Below the pieces are notes generated by a model that worked only from the letters and a program-made list of their open reading frames with translations, did not search any database and was not told where the DNA came from. A stretch of 64,000 nucleotides of DNA from Geoalkalibacter subterraneus. GTDB lineage: Bacteria > Desulfobacterota > Desulfuromonadia > Desulfuromonadales > Geoalkalibacteraceae. Location: positions 2,480,001 to 2,544,000 of the forward strand of contig NZ_CP010311.1 in NCBI RefSeq assembly GCF_000827125.1. The letters run 5' to 3'. The position numbers and the translations under genes are program-made. Each line of letters opens with the position of its first letter. The stretch's first letter is position 1. Below are positions 8,704 through 16,705 of the stretch, in pieces.

Positions 8704-8880
8704 TCAGGCGCTGCCGAAATTGCCGACCAGATGCGGATATTTCTTGAGGCCGGGAAAACCGTGCTGGCCGGCAGCATCTCCACATGGGTGTAGATATTGA
8801 TCCCCTTGCCTTCGGTCTGTTTGAGCAGTTCCTCGAGCAGCTTGAGGTCATGACCGGAAACCAGGATCGCCTTGCCCGCC
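8704..8880 (-). pseudogene. hcp: 3' remnant of hybrid-cluster protein (hydroxylamine reductase) gene
   Basis: The minus strand reads [19 protein letters not shown], then [19 protein letters not shown]. After a small frameshift near 8765 it continues [19 protein letters not shown] to a stop at 8704. These are consecutive, highly conserved Hcp/prismane-protein segments. Homology stops abruptly near 8880, and the N-terminal two-thirds is absent. The fragment keeps its own terminator hairpin. It is a dead relic. Confidence 0.75.
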
Positions 8881-8889
8881 TGCACGGCA

Positions 8890-9107
8890 CCAGCGTCAAC
8901 AACGCCATCCTCATGCTCGATTTCGTCATCAACGCCGGCCGCGGCGCCATCCGCGATGTTCTCGATGCCGAGGCGGCTGTGTTTGAAACCCGCTGCCTGC
9001 TGCATCAGGCGGAACGGGGCATTCTGATTGCACGGCTGGCCGAAGGGCTGGCCCGTGGCAGCCTGAACGCAGAACAACTGCATCGAACCGTTCAGGGGCA
9101 AGACTGA
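8890..9107 (+). pseudogene. 3' remnant resembling an outer-membrane efflux (TolC-like) gene
   Basis: The plus-strand frame ending at 9107 reads [27 protein letters not shown] and ends [23 protein letters not shown]. The spacing of [17 protein letters not shown] resembles the C-terminal helical repeat of TolC-family proteins. There is no plausible start: the frame emerges from antisense hcp debris near 8885. The tail overlaps the 3' end of the thioredoxin-like gene by 16 bp. Family assignment is tentative; truncation is clear. Confidence 0.4.
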
Positions 9108-9475
9108 TGATTTTCCCGGTCGCTGATCTCTTCTCCCGCCAGCAGCTCATTGAGCGACTGGGCGTTATATCCCCTTAAAATGTCCTGATGGGTCAGAATC
9201 ACCGGCACGATCGGCTCCTGGTCCGGAAAATGAATGCGGTGGATGGCCAGCAGTTCCTGGTAGGCCTGGCGGCTCGTCGTGATATTGCGAAGATGCGGCA
9301 CGATCAGGGCATCGGCCAGGATATCGAGGGTATGGGCACAATAGGGGCAACCGTCCCTGATATAAACGACAACCTCCCCTTCCGGCACCTGCGGCACGCT
9401 AATACTGGGATCGGCCGGTGGCAGAGTCGTGCATCCCGCCAGAAGCAGGAAGAGCAGCAGTAGTCCTTTTTTCAT
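9092..9475 (-). CDS. Thioredoxin/glutaredoxin-like lipoprotein (CPYC)
   Basis: The 127-residue protein has a lipoprotein signal ([11 protein letters not shown], Cys about residue 15) and then a short thioredoxin-like fold with [23 protein letters not shown] is the glutaredoxin-type redox pair, at about residues 43-46. It would act as a thiol-disulfide protein tethered to an envelope membrane. The central segment with [22 protein letters not shown] corresponds to the cis-Pro region and the glutaredoxin-like end. Partner proteins are not obvious nearby. Its 3' end overlaps the convergent TolC-like relic. Confidence 0.78.
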   Translation of the reverse strand: MKKGLLLLFLLLAGCTTLPPADPSISVPQVPEGEVVVYIRDGCPYCAHTLDILADALIVPHLRNITTSRQAYQELLAIHRIHFPDQEPIVPVILTHQDILRGYNAQSLNELLAGEEISDRENHQSCP

Positions 9476-9556
9476 CCGGCATCCTTTGTAAAGGCTTAAA
9501 GCTTCAACGCAGAGTCGCGGAGAAGCTGAGGCGGAGAGAAAAGCAGAAGTTCCGGT

Positions 9557-11488
9557 TCAGAAGTAACGGTTCAGGGACAGCATGATTTCCGCCTTGGACT
9601 GGTCGAAGGCACGCTCCCAGCCGGCTTTTAGAGTGACTCCGCCTTCACGTGACAAGCGGTAGTTCTGTTCCAACACGGCACGATAGTGTTCATGCTCTTC
9701 GAAACCGTAGAACAGGGCGCCGCCGTGCAGATGTGCTTTCCAGTCGCTGGTCAATTGCAGCAGGCAACCCAGGGTCGGCCCCGCCCCTAGGGACACTTTA
9801 TCTCGGAAACGGTCGCTGAGATTCAGGTCGGCGTCGGCCATCAGATAGAGCAGAGCGTCCGGGCCCAGATTCCAGGCCATCCCGCCACCGGTATTGATCC
9901 CCACGTAAAGAAGATCTTCGCCATCCGTAAAAGGCTTGCGCTCCAATCCGCCGCGCACCTTCCACGAAATGGGAGAGAAGAAAAGGTCGCGCGGCGCCAG
10001 GGAGAAGATATCGACCAGGTGCAGGTTTTCCAGACGCAGGTTGTTGCGCTCTGGAAAATAGCGCGCCTTCAGTGAGATGAAATTGATCTGGGCGCCCTGC
10101 GTGAATCCCTCATCGGGGTCGAGCAGATCATGATAGGCCGCCCGCCAGTTGAATTCGAGAAAGTAGCGGCTGTCGCGCGCACCGGCGCCCAGCGCCCAGC
10201 GCCCGGGGGCATGCCCCAGCTCCGGGGGTACGGGGCGTGGTACTTCAACCATCTCATCCTCGGTTCCCAGAGCGCTGCGTGCGGCCAGAACCGGCAGATA
10301 GCGCTTCTTGTAACGATCTTCTTCAATCTCCTTGCGGGAGAAGCGGTATCGCAGGTACTCCGCCGACAGATCAAGGATCTGACGCTGTTCCTGAAGTGAA
10401 TAATTCTCGGCGAGTTCACGGGGTGACGCCCCCGCGACGGCAATGGCGTGAGATTTGCGGCGGGCAGATTCATCCAGCAGAGACGCTTTGTGTTCGATGC
10501 GCGTTGCCAGCGAGGGGCGGTATTTGACCTCCTCCACCAGCCCGGCTTCTTTGACGGACACAATGGTATCGGAGGGGATCACCCAGAAGGAAAACCGATC
10601 ATAGTACGGCTGCGTCAGGTTCAATTCAGGACGGGCCGCTTCGAGCAGATAGAGCAGCAGGAAGGAGCAGTTTTCATCGAAGAAGAAATAATCGGAGGCG
10701 ATCCCCTGCATCTCCCAGCTGTGCAGGACCAGGCGTCGCACCTCTTCAGGTTCCAGGTTCAGCCGGTATTCCCACACATCGCGATGCTCCAGCGAGCTGT
10801 ACTCGTTGAGCTTTTCGTAGTAGGGCAAAACCGTGAAATAGCCGTCATAGAGTCCGAAAAGCCCTTTGAAGGCGTAGATCAGGCCGTTGGTGTCGGTGGA
10901 AAACGCCGCGTAATTGATGGCGTGGGACAGCAGTTCGCTCTGGTATGAGCTGCCGATGCGCAGCAGGGTGTGGCCGAACATGGACGCCGGGCCGTTGTTA
11001 TGGGCGGCAGGGAAAACCAGCACCGCCGACTGTGGATCGACCTTGGCGAGAGCTTCGTCGCGTTTGACGCAATCGGGGCGCGAGAGAATTTGCGGATCGA
11101 CATCCAGCGACTCCACCAGCCATTCGCTGCGGGCCGGGTAGCGGCAGATGAAGTGCTCATCCCCCTGGTCGGGAGGCGCAAGCATTGCCTCGACGGAAGC
11201 GGCCAGCTCCGCAGCGGGATCGATCTTGCCCCGGGGAGCGAAGAAATAGTCCGGGTCATCGACCAGGCTCTCATATCCGCTGCCCTTGGCGCGATAGTGC
11301 ATCAGAACGTGCCAGAGGCGCTCTTCAGCCAGGGCACGTTCCTGCACCATCCGTTTGAGGGAGGTTGCATCGATCGACGGTCCCGTCCCGGCAGCACTGC
11401 CCGAAGGCAACAGGACAAGCAGGGAGACGGACACGAAAAAAAGGCATGCGGAAAAAGTTACTCCGCATGCCTTTACTTTTTCATACAT
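9557..11488 (-). CDS. DUF4105 (Lnb N-terminal domain-like) periplasmic protein
   Basis: About 643 residues. After a hydrophobic N-terminal segment, the DUF4105 core is seen in AVLVFPAAHNNGPASMFGHTLLRIG, LLSHAINYAAF and FDENCSFLLLYLLEAARPE; these hold the conserved His and Cys of this papain-like family. The C-terminal third is beta-rich and probably a small outer-membrane barrel, ending in SLNRYF. Some members (Lnb of Gram-positive bacteria) transfer acyl chains to lipoproteins; function in Proteobacteria is not established. The start is uncertain: the ATG at 11488 has a weak ribosome site, and a terminator hairpin (11438-11474) lies inside its first 17 codons, so a later GTG near 11433 is an alternative. 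Confidence 0.78.
   Translation of the reverse strand: MYEKVKACGVTFSACLFFVSVSLLVLLPSGSAAGTGPSIDATSLKRMVQERALAEERLWHVLMHYRAKGSGYESLVDDPDYFFAPRGKIDPAAELAASVEAMLAPPDQGDEHFICRYPARSEWLVESLDVDPQILSRPDCVKRDEALAKVDPQSAVLVFPAAHNNGPASMFGHTLLRIGSSYQSELLSHAINYAAFSTDTNGLIYAFKGLFGLYDGYFTVLPYYEKLNEYSSLEHRDVWEYRLNLEPEEVRRLVLHSWEMQGIASDYFFFDENCSFLLLYLLEAARPELNLTQPYYDRFSFWVIPSDTIVSVKEAGLVEEVKYRPSLATRIEHKASLLDESARRKSHAIAVAGASPRELAENYSLQEQRQILDLSAEYLRYRFSRKEIEEDRYKKRYLPVLAARSALGTEDEMVEVPRPVPPELGHAPGRWALGAGARDSRYFLEFNWRAAYHDLLDPDEGFTQGAQINFISLKARYFPERNNLRLENLHLVDIFSLAPRDLFFSPISWKVRGGLERKPFTDGEDLLYVGINTGGGMAWNLGPDALLYLMADADLNLSDRFRDKVSLGAGPTLGCLLQLTSDWKAHLHGGALFYGFEEHEHYRAVLEQNYRLSREGGVTLKAGWERAFDQSKAEIMLSLNRYF
11438..11474 (-). 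terminator. Terminator hairpin for the DUF3015 gene, inside the next gene's start
   Basis: A 13-bp perfect stem (tccgcatgccttt / aaaggcatgcgga) is followed on the minus strand by a run of T residues. It sits 28 bp after the DUF3015 stop and would end its transcript, yet it also lies in the first codons of the DUF4105 frame. Confidence 0.7.
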
Positions 11489-11501
11489 GCTCAAACCGGG
11501 A

Positions 11502-11963
11502 TCAGCGGGTGAGCAGCGCGGTGTTGTCGATCACCTCGGCCATCACCACCTGGTCGGAAGTGAAAACCTGATCGAAATTTTTCTGCAGGGTCTCGGCAAA
11601 GGCCGCACGCTGGTCAACGGGAACTTCCATCAGCTCGGCAAAAGCGTCGAGGGTTTCACCCTGCCCGGCAGCGATGTCGGCCGCCAGAGCGTCCATGTTG
11701 TGCGCGACGAACTGCTTGGTTTCGGCGCTGCCGGTCACCCAGATCGGGTCACCGCAGTTGAGGGTGCCGGTGGTGATGCCGAAAGTCTGGTTGCCGAAGG
11801 TCGCGTTGGTGGTCGCGGCGAAGATCTGCACACCGCCCGGCTCATCCTTGAACAGCACCGAGCCCAGGCCGCAGCCCGCAGTCCCGTAGGGTGCCGCCAG
11901 GGCCAGAGTTGAAACAGACGTCATCAGCACGGCGGCGCAAAGCGCCACTCCCAGTTTTCTCAT
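11502..11963 (-). CDS. DUF3015 family exported protein
   Basis: The 153-residue product begins MRKLGVALCAAVLMTSVSTLALA, a clean signal peptide, and continues APYGTAGCGLGSVLF and FGITTGTLNCGDP, as in DUF3015 proteins. The ATG at 11963 is preceded by GGAGGTTGACT. The two conserved cysteines probably form a disulfide in the periplasm. No catalytic motif is visible and the family has no assigned function. It appears to be a monocistronic unit ending at the hairpin 11438-11474. Confidence 0.85.
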   Translation of the reverse strand: MRKLGVALCAAVLMTSVSTLALAAPYGTAGCGLGSVLFKDEPGGVQIFAATTNATFGNQTFGITTGTLNCGDPIWVTGSAETKQFVAHNMDALAADIAAGQGETLDAFAELMEVPVDQRAAFAETLQKNFDQVFTSDQVVMAEVIDNTALLTR

Positions 11964-12260
11964 AGTCAACCTCCATTTGAATATTAAATCGAGAAACGCC
12001 CCCATGGCCTTTCCCTCGACAGCCGTTATGACGAAAAGCCATGCCAGCCGCCTGCATTCCGATATCATAGTCCGACTTTTTGTACTGCTTTCACCAAATA
12101 TCGCTATCACTTTAACAGCCTACAAACTGCAAGTTATCTTAGAGGATATTTTTCATCTGTCAAGAATCCCGTCAGACACGCCGGGATACGCGTATTCGCA
12201 GCAACCCTCGTGAGAATCGTTCCTGTGGTCCAACTCGAATGGAGCAGCCAACGAACGTCT
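11964..12260. other. Intergenic region upstream of the DUF3015 gene
   Basis: About 300 bp, AT-rich between 12060 and 12160, which probably holds the promoter of the DUF3015 gene on the minus strand. I see no gene, RNA or clear repeat. Confidence 0.5.
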
Positions 12261-13640
12261 TCAATTTCCCACATCAATTTTCTTCTGCTGATTCCAGGGA
12301 ACCAGGATATTCATGCTTTCAACACGCTCAAGCAGCGGGCTGATACTGAGAAAAAAACCATCCCGCTCCATGCCGGGCTCCAAGCCGGTGATGACGGTTT
12401 TGCCCACCAGCCAGCGCCCTTCACGGTTGGTCAGTGTCCTCGTACGCACCCCCCAGAGAGTGTGCAACAGCGCCGCCCGCCCCTCGTGCTCGCCAAGGTA
12501 CAGCATGATGTGACCGGGCAGCCGCACCAGCGTCACAAAGGGAATCCCCTCCTGCAGCAGGCGCTTCTCCCGTTGGCGAGGTGCAAGATCCTCCAATGAC
12601 ATGACCTCGCCGACCTGGGCCTGCTGTGAAGAATTGCGCGGCAGCCACAGGCCGAAGGGAGCAAACAGGTCTTTGACCGTACCCGAGCAATCCCGGTTGC
12701 CATAGAGATCCCCCCATCCGTAGGGCTGGCCTATCATGGCATCGGCCAGGGTGGCGATACGCCGGGGAGTCAACTGCAGCGGGAAAACGTCCCCTGCTTC
12801 AGTTGGAATCGGGGCTTTTCTCAGCAACGCCTGGCGATCTGCGTCGGCAACGGCGATGTATGCCTCATATTCCATGTCCCCTGTCTTGATCAGAGGCAGA
12901 ACAGTCCCTATGCCGGCGCTGAAACGGTAAATGCCTTCGGTGTCGAAAAGGGCAAGATTCTCCCGGGTCAATGCGAGATAGCGCCCGGTTTCAAAAGTAT
13001 CGACAAACTCTTCATCCACCCAGGCAAGGTCGGTCACCGGCATCCATCCATAAAGCAGCGGGGTCTCGACGAACACCCAGGTCCCATCCTCGCTCAGATG
13101 GGTTGCAAGGAGCGGCGTGTTGGCGGCCAGCGCGCCATGCTGCAGGTAATCGAAGGGAAAGCCCTGTCCGGGCGTGCGCGGGTCATTGAACAGGGGGCTG
13201 TCAGTGGGCAGGGCACGCAGATCGCAGCGGCGCACGGTGACGGCGCGACGGCTGAGGCTCGGATAGTCTGAAGCTGCAGCCTGCTCGATCAATTCCTTGA
13301 TCCGCCCCTTCTCCACCGGCCGCAAATTTTCGCCGAAGACCTCATTTTCACAAGCCCATTCCACCGCCCAGAAAGGGTTGCGGGTCTCATCAAAGGGCCC
13401 ATCGGTATGCCAGGGAGCAAAAAAGCGCTCCAGAAATTCAACCGCCCGATGCTGCTGTCTTTCGGCGGGCTTAAGAGGTTGATCTCCGCCAGCCTCGTCA
13501 ACATAGGCGAGCGGGGTTTGCGGCATCCGCTGCAGGTCGGCAATCTCAATCTTTTCCAAGGCAGGAATGCAGCCCGGGGCTAGAAAGAGAAAAGCGGCAA
13601 GAACCGAGACCGCCAGAGATTTCTTCAATTGACTGCGCAT
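12261..13640 (-). CDS. NlpC/P60 lipoprotein peptidoglycan hydrolase with SH3-like domains
   Basis: 459 residues from the ATG at 13640, which follows GGGAGCTT. A lipoprotein signal ends in LAPGC. The N-terminal half matches SH3-type cell-wall-binding modules of the bacterial SH3b1/NLPC_P60 architecture (RRAVTVRRCDLRALPTDSPLFND, TWVFVETPLLYGWM). The catalytic part has YGWGDLYGNRDCSGTVKDLF, with the nucleophile Cys in RDCSG, and GHIMLYLG with the catalytic His. It should cleave stem-peptide bonds in the periplasm (gamma-D-Glu-diamino acid endopeptidase type). Transcription is monocistronic as far as I can see. Confidence 0.88.
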   Translation of the reverse strand: MRSQLKKSLAVSVLAAFLFLAPGCIPALEKIEIADLQRMPQTPLAYVDEAGGDQPLKPAERQQHRAVEFLERFFAPWHTDGPFDETRNPFWAVEWACENEVFGENLRPVEKGRIKELIEQAAASDYPSLSRRAVTVRRCDLRALPTDSPLFNDPRTPGQGFPFDYLQHGALAANTPLLATHLSEDGTWVFVETPLLYGWMPVTDLAWVDEEFVDTFETGRYLALTRENLALFDTEGIYRFSAGIGTVLPLIKTGDMEYEAYIAVADADRQALLRKAPIPTEAGDVFPLQLTPRRIATLADAMIGQPYGWGDLYGNRDCSGTVKDLFAPFGLWLPRNSSQQAQVGEVMSLEDLAPRQREKRLLQEGIPFVTLVRLPGHIMLYLGEHEGRAALLHTLWGVRTRTLTNREGRWLVGKTVITGLEPGMERDGFFLSISPLLERVESMNILVPWNQQKKIDVGN

Positions 13641-13798
13641 AAGCTCCCACATCCTCCGCCGCCCATCATACCAATCCGGCGTGCATTTAAAAACCTCTGA
13701 TCACCTGTTTGACTTGTGCAGAACCTGGTGGTACTTTTCGAAAGAAAGTTTAGCGATATTTAATTTTTTTCCAACTACCAGTCGCCAGGAGGCTGGCC

Positions 13799-14077
13799 AT
13801 GATCGACCTGCTGATCCGCAATGCCGCACTGCCCGACGGGCAAAGCGGAATCGATGTTGCAATCCATGGAGAACGCATCAAGGAGATCGGCTCCGCCATA
13901 GATGCCAAGGCCCGCCGCACCATCGATGCCATCCGCCTGCGACCACAGCGGCTCTACGTCATCCGGCGCGGCCGCCTGGTTGCCGAAACGGCCCCGGCCG
14001 TTCCCCAACTGCATCTCGACAACGGCACTGAGAAGCTTGATCTCTCCAGCACGGTGTACGAAAACAGCCCGGTATAA
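13799..14077 (+). pseudogene. codA: Internally deleted cytosine deaminase-like gene
   Basis: A 92-residue frame with a good ribosome site (CCAGGAGGCTGGCC before ATG) starts MIDLLIRNAALPDGQSGIDVAI, the N-terminus of CodA-type amidohydrolases. At about residue 45 it jumps to LRPQRLYVIRRGRLVAETAP, the C-terminal strand of the same family. The whole metal-binding barrel (HxH, His, His, Asp) is missing, roughly 300 residues by family length. The fusion is in frame but cannot be catalytic. It is adjacent to, but unrelated to, the hexosaminidase gene downstream. Confidence 0.75.
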
Positions 14078-14098
14078 TTTTCTACAAAAGGATTCCGC

Positions 14099-15286
14099 AT
14101 GCCCCGGATGAATTGTATCAGAAACAACAATCCGCCCCGCTGGCTGATTCTGATCCTGCTGTGCCAGGTCTTTTGGCTCGGCAGCCTCAACCCGGCATCC
14201 GGGGCTTCCATTACTGGAAAGAAAGTTTCTCTGGAAGCCCGCATCGGCCAGATGCTGATGGTGGGGTTTCGAGGCATGACGGTCGGGCCGGATCATTTTA
14301 TCATGCGCGACATCCGCCGACACAACCTGGGCGGGGTGATCCTTTTCGATTATGATGTCGTTGAGAAACAGGCGGTGCGAAATATCGAATCACCACGCCA
14401 GGTCAAGGCGCTGATTTCCTCTTTGCAATCTGCGTCGAAGACTCCTTTGCTGATCGCCGTCGACCAGGAGGGGGGTCGCGTCGCTCGACTGAAAGAACGC
14501 TACGGCTCCCCGCCGACTCTCTCTCACCGGGAATTGGGTCAGAAAGATGATCTCTCTGAGACGGCACACCACAGCCGCCAGCTGGCCGAAACCCTCTCAG
14601 GTCTGGGCATCGGACTGAACATGGCACCGGTAGTTGACCTCTGCGCCAATCCGGACAACCCGGTCATTGCCAAACTCGACCGCTGCTTTTCATCCGATTC
14701 GCAGAAGGTCACGCAGCATGCGGCGGAATTCATCAAGGCGCACCACCGATCGGGCGTACTCACCACCCTCAAACATTTCCCAGGGCATGGCAGCTCTCGC
14801 GCCGATTCGCACCTGGGATTTACCGATGTGACAGATACCTGGACCGCAGATGAACTCGAACCTTACGCCCGGATTATTGCAGAGGGGCAGGCCGATGCCG
14901 TGATGACAGCCCATGTCTTCAATGCCCGCCTGGACGAGGACTATCCCGCCACCCTCTCCCAACGCACCATTGAAGGGATCCTCCGAAAAGATTTGGGGTT
15001 TGACGGGGTGGTCATATCCGACGACATGCAGATGGGGGCAATCGCCGATCATTACGGCCTTCAGGCTGCGATCCACAAAGCGATCGAGGCAGGCGTCGAC
15101 ATCCTTGTTTTCGGCAACAACCTGGAATATGACGAACAGATTGTTGCCAAAGCCACGGCGATTGTTCGCGACCTGGTGCACAGCGGCAAACTCGACGAGG
15201 CGCGTATCGACAAATCCTACCGCCGCATCATGCGCCTCAAAGAGCGGCTCACATCCTCAATTGAAGAAAATCTCCCGCAGGAGTAA
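14099..15286 (+). CDS. nagZ: Beta-N-acetylhexosaminidase, glycoside hydrolase family 3
   Basis: The 395-residue protein has an N-terminal hydrophobic export segment (WLILILLCQVFWLG) ending near ASGA, unlike the cytoplasmic E. coli NagZ. The GH3 barrel shows VDQEGGRVARLKER, APVVDLCANPDNPVI, TLKHFPGHGSSRADSHLG (the catalytic His of the NagZ loop) and VISDDMQMGAI, in which the Asp is the nucleophile. It should release N-acetylglucosamine from muropeptides or chitobiose-like sugars, here in the periplasm. A ribosome site AAAAGGATT precedes the ATG. It may have been cotranscribed with the broken codA frame 21 bp upstream. Confidence 0.9.
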   Translation: MPRMNCIRNNNPPRWLILILLCQVFWLGSLNPASGASITGKKVSLEARIGQMLMVGFRGMTVGPDHFIMRDIRRHNLGGVILFDYDVVEKQAVRNIESPRQVKALISSLQSASKTPLLIAVDQEGGRVARLKERYGSPPTLSHRELGQKDDLSETAHHSRQLAETLSGLGIGLNMAPVVDLCANPDNPVIAKLDRCFSSDSQKVTQHAAEFIKAHHRSGVLTTLKHFPGHGSSRADSHLGFTDVTDTWTADELEPYARIIAEGQADAVMTAHVFNARLDEDYPATLSQRTIEGILRKDLGFDGVVISDDMQMGAIADHYGLQAAIHKAIEAGVDILVFGNNLEYDEQIVAKATAIVRDLVHSGKLDEARIDKSYRRIMRLKERLTSSIEENLPQE

Positions 15287-15330
15287 ACTCCGGTCGTTGA
15301 ACAAACCAGAAACCGCCCCGGGGAAAAGCA

Positions 15331-16632
15331 ATGAAAAATCACGAATCAAATTCAAGCAGTCCGTCGTTGCCGTGCTCCTCTCGTCAAACCTCCCGCGCCG
15401 ATTTGTGGAAAGCCATCGGCCCGGGGATTCTCGTCGCCTGCGCGGCGGTGGGCGGCTCGCACCTGGTGTGGTCGACCCGGGCGGGCGCCGAGTTCGGCTG
15501 GAGTCTTATCGGGCTGATCCTGCTAGCGAATCTTCTGAAATTCCCCTTTTTCCTCTACGGCCAGCGCTACGCCGCCGCCACCGGCGAGAGCCTGCTGGCC
15601 GGCTACCAGCGCCAGGGGGTTATCTACCTTTACATCTTTCTGCTGGTCAACATCCTCACCGGCATCATCAATATCGCCGGCGTCGCCATGCTCAGCGGGG
15701 CGCTGTTTGCCGGCTACGGGATCGGAGGGATCGGCATTGCCGGCCTGACGGTGATCATCCTGCTGGTGTGCATGGCGCTGATTCTCCTGGGACACTACCG
15801 CCTGCTCGACTCGGTCGCGAAAGTCGTGGTCATCCTGCTGGCCCTGACGACCTTTGTCGCCGTCGCGCTGGCATTTTTCCAAGGATCGCCCGCGCCTGCG
15901 GACTTTGTTCCGCCGAGCCCCTGGACCTGGGGGTCGTTCGCGTTTCTGATTATCCTGCTGGGCTGGATGCCCGCCCCCGTCGATCTTTCGACCTGGTCGT
16001 CCCTCTGGATGTTCAGCCGCGAGCGCCAAACCGGACATTTCGCCACCAGCCGCGAAACCTCCATCGACTTCTATCTCGGCTACATCATGGCTGTGGTCCT
16101 GGCGGTCATGTTCCTCGCCCTCGGCAAGCTGGTCATGTTCGGGACGGGCGAGTCGTTTTCCGACAGCGGTATCGTCTTCTCCCAGCAGTTGGTCAGCCTC
16201 TATTCAGGGCATATCGGCGAATGGTCAAAACCTCTGATCCTCACCGCCGCTTTCGTCACCATGTTCAGCACCACCATGACCTGCGTCGACGGTTATCCCC
16301 GCTCGCTTGCGGCCTGCTGCGCCCTAATCGGCGGCTTCTCCGTGCAGAAATTTCAACTGATCCACCGCATCTGGATTGCGGTTTCCGTGGCCGGGGCCTG
16401 CGCCCTGGTGCTGTTTTACGTCAAGAACCTGATTCAGCTGCTCGCCTTCGCCGCCGTCATTTCATTTATCACCTCGCCCATCCTCGCCTATATCAATTAC
16501 AAGGTCATGAACGGCGCAAACGTGCCCGAAGAGGAGCGTCCAGGGGCCATTCTCAAAATCCTGAGTTGGGCAGGGATAATCTTTTTCGTCCTGATGACGG
16601 CGGGGTTTGTTTACGTGAAAGTGTTTTATTGA
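15331..16632 (+). CDS. NRAMP-family transporter lacking the canonical metal-site motif
   Basis: 433 residues and about 11 hydrophobic segments. GPGILVACAAVGGSHLVWSTRAG aligns with the first NRAMP helix but has VGGSH where DPGN binds metal. The sixth helix reads GWMPAPVDLSTW where MPHN is usual; the Met is kept. It thus belongs with divergent NRAMP-related carriers, some of which move Mg2+ or other substrates; which ion is carried here cannot be told. It starts after GGGGAAAAGCA, 44 bp beyond nagZ on the same strand, so it may share that transcript. Confidence 0.82.
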   Translation: MKNHESNSSSPSLPCSSRQTSRADLWKAIGPGILVACAAVGGSHLVWSTRAGAEFGWSLIGLILLANLLKFPFFLYGQRYAAATGESLLAGYQRQGVIYLYIFLLVNILTGIINIAGVAMLSGALFAGYGIGGIGIAGLTVIILLVCMALILLGHYRLLDSVAKVVVILLALTTFVAVALAFFQGSPAPADFVPPSPWTWGSFAFLIILLGWMPAPVDLSTWSSLWMFSRERQTGHFATSRETSIDFYLGYIMAVVLAVMFLALGKLVMFGTGESFSDSGIVFSQQLVSLYSGHIGEWSKPLILTAAFVTMFSTTMTCVDGYPRSLAACCALIGGFSVQKFQLIHRIWIAVSVAGACALVLFYVKNLIQLLAFAAVISFITSPILAYINYKVMNGANVPEEERPGAILKILSWAGIIFFVLMTAGFVYVKVFY

Positions 16633-16668
16633 GGGGACGCGAAGCGCGGGACGCAAAATTCAAAGCCC

Positions 16669-16693
16669 GGGGACGTTGTTTACTTGTTGACTT
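16669..16693. repeat. Solo end of another GGGGAC-type transposase repeat
   Basis: The 25-bp stretch starting ggggacgttgtttacttg resembles an end of a RAYT/Y1-type repeat family that is different in sequence from the two MITEs but shares the GGGGAC start. It has no partner nearby, so I read it as a solo remnant between convergent genes. Confidence 0.4.
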
Positions 16694-16705
16694 GCGCACC
16701 AGTGG

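Noticed and set aside
9490-9540. Purine-rich cgcagagtcgcggagaag stretch as a regulatory repeat
   Set aside because: It resembles short low-complexity repeats common in such genomes, with no second copy here and no clear structure.
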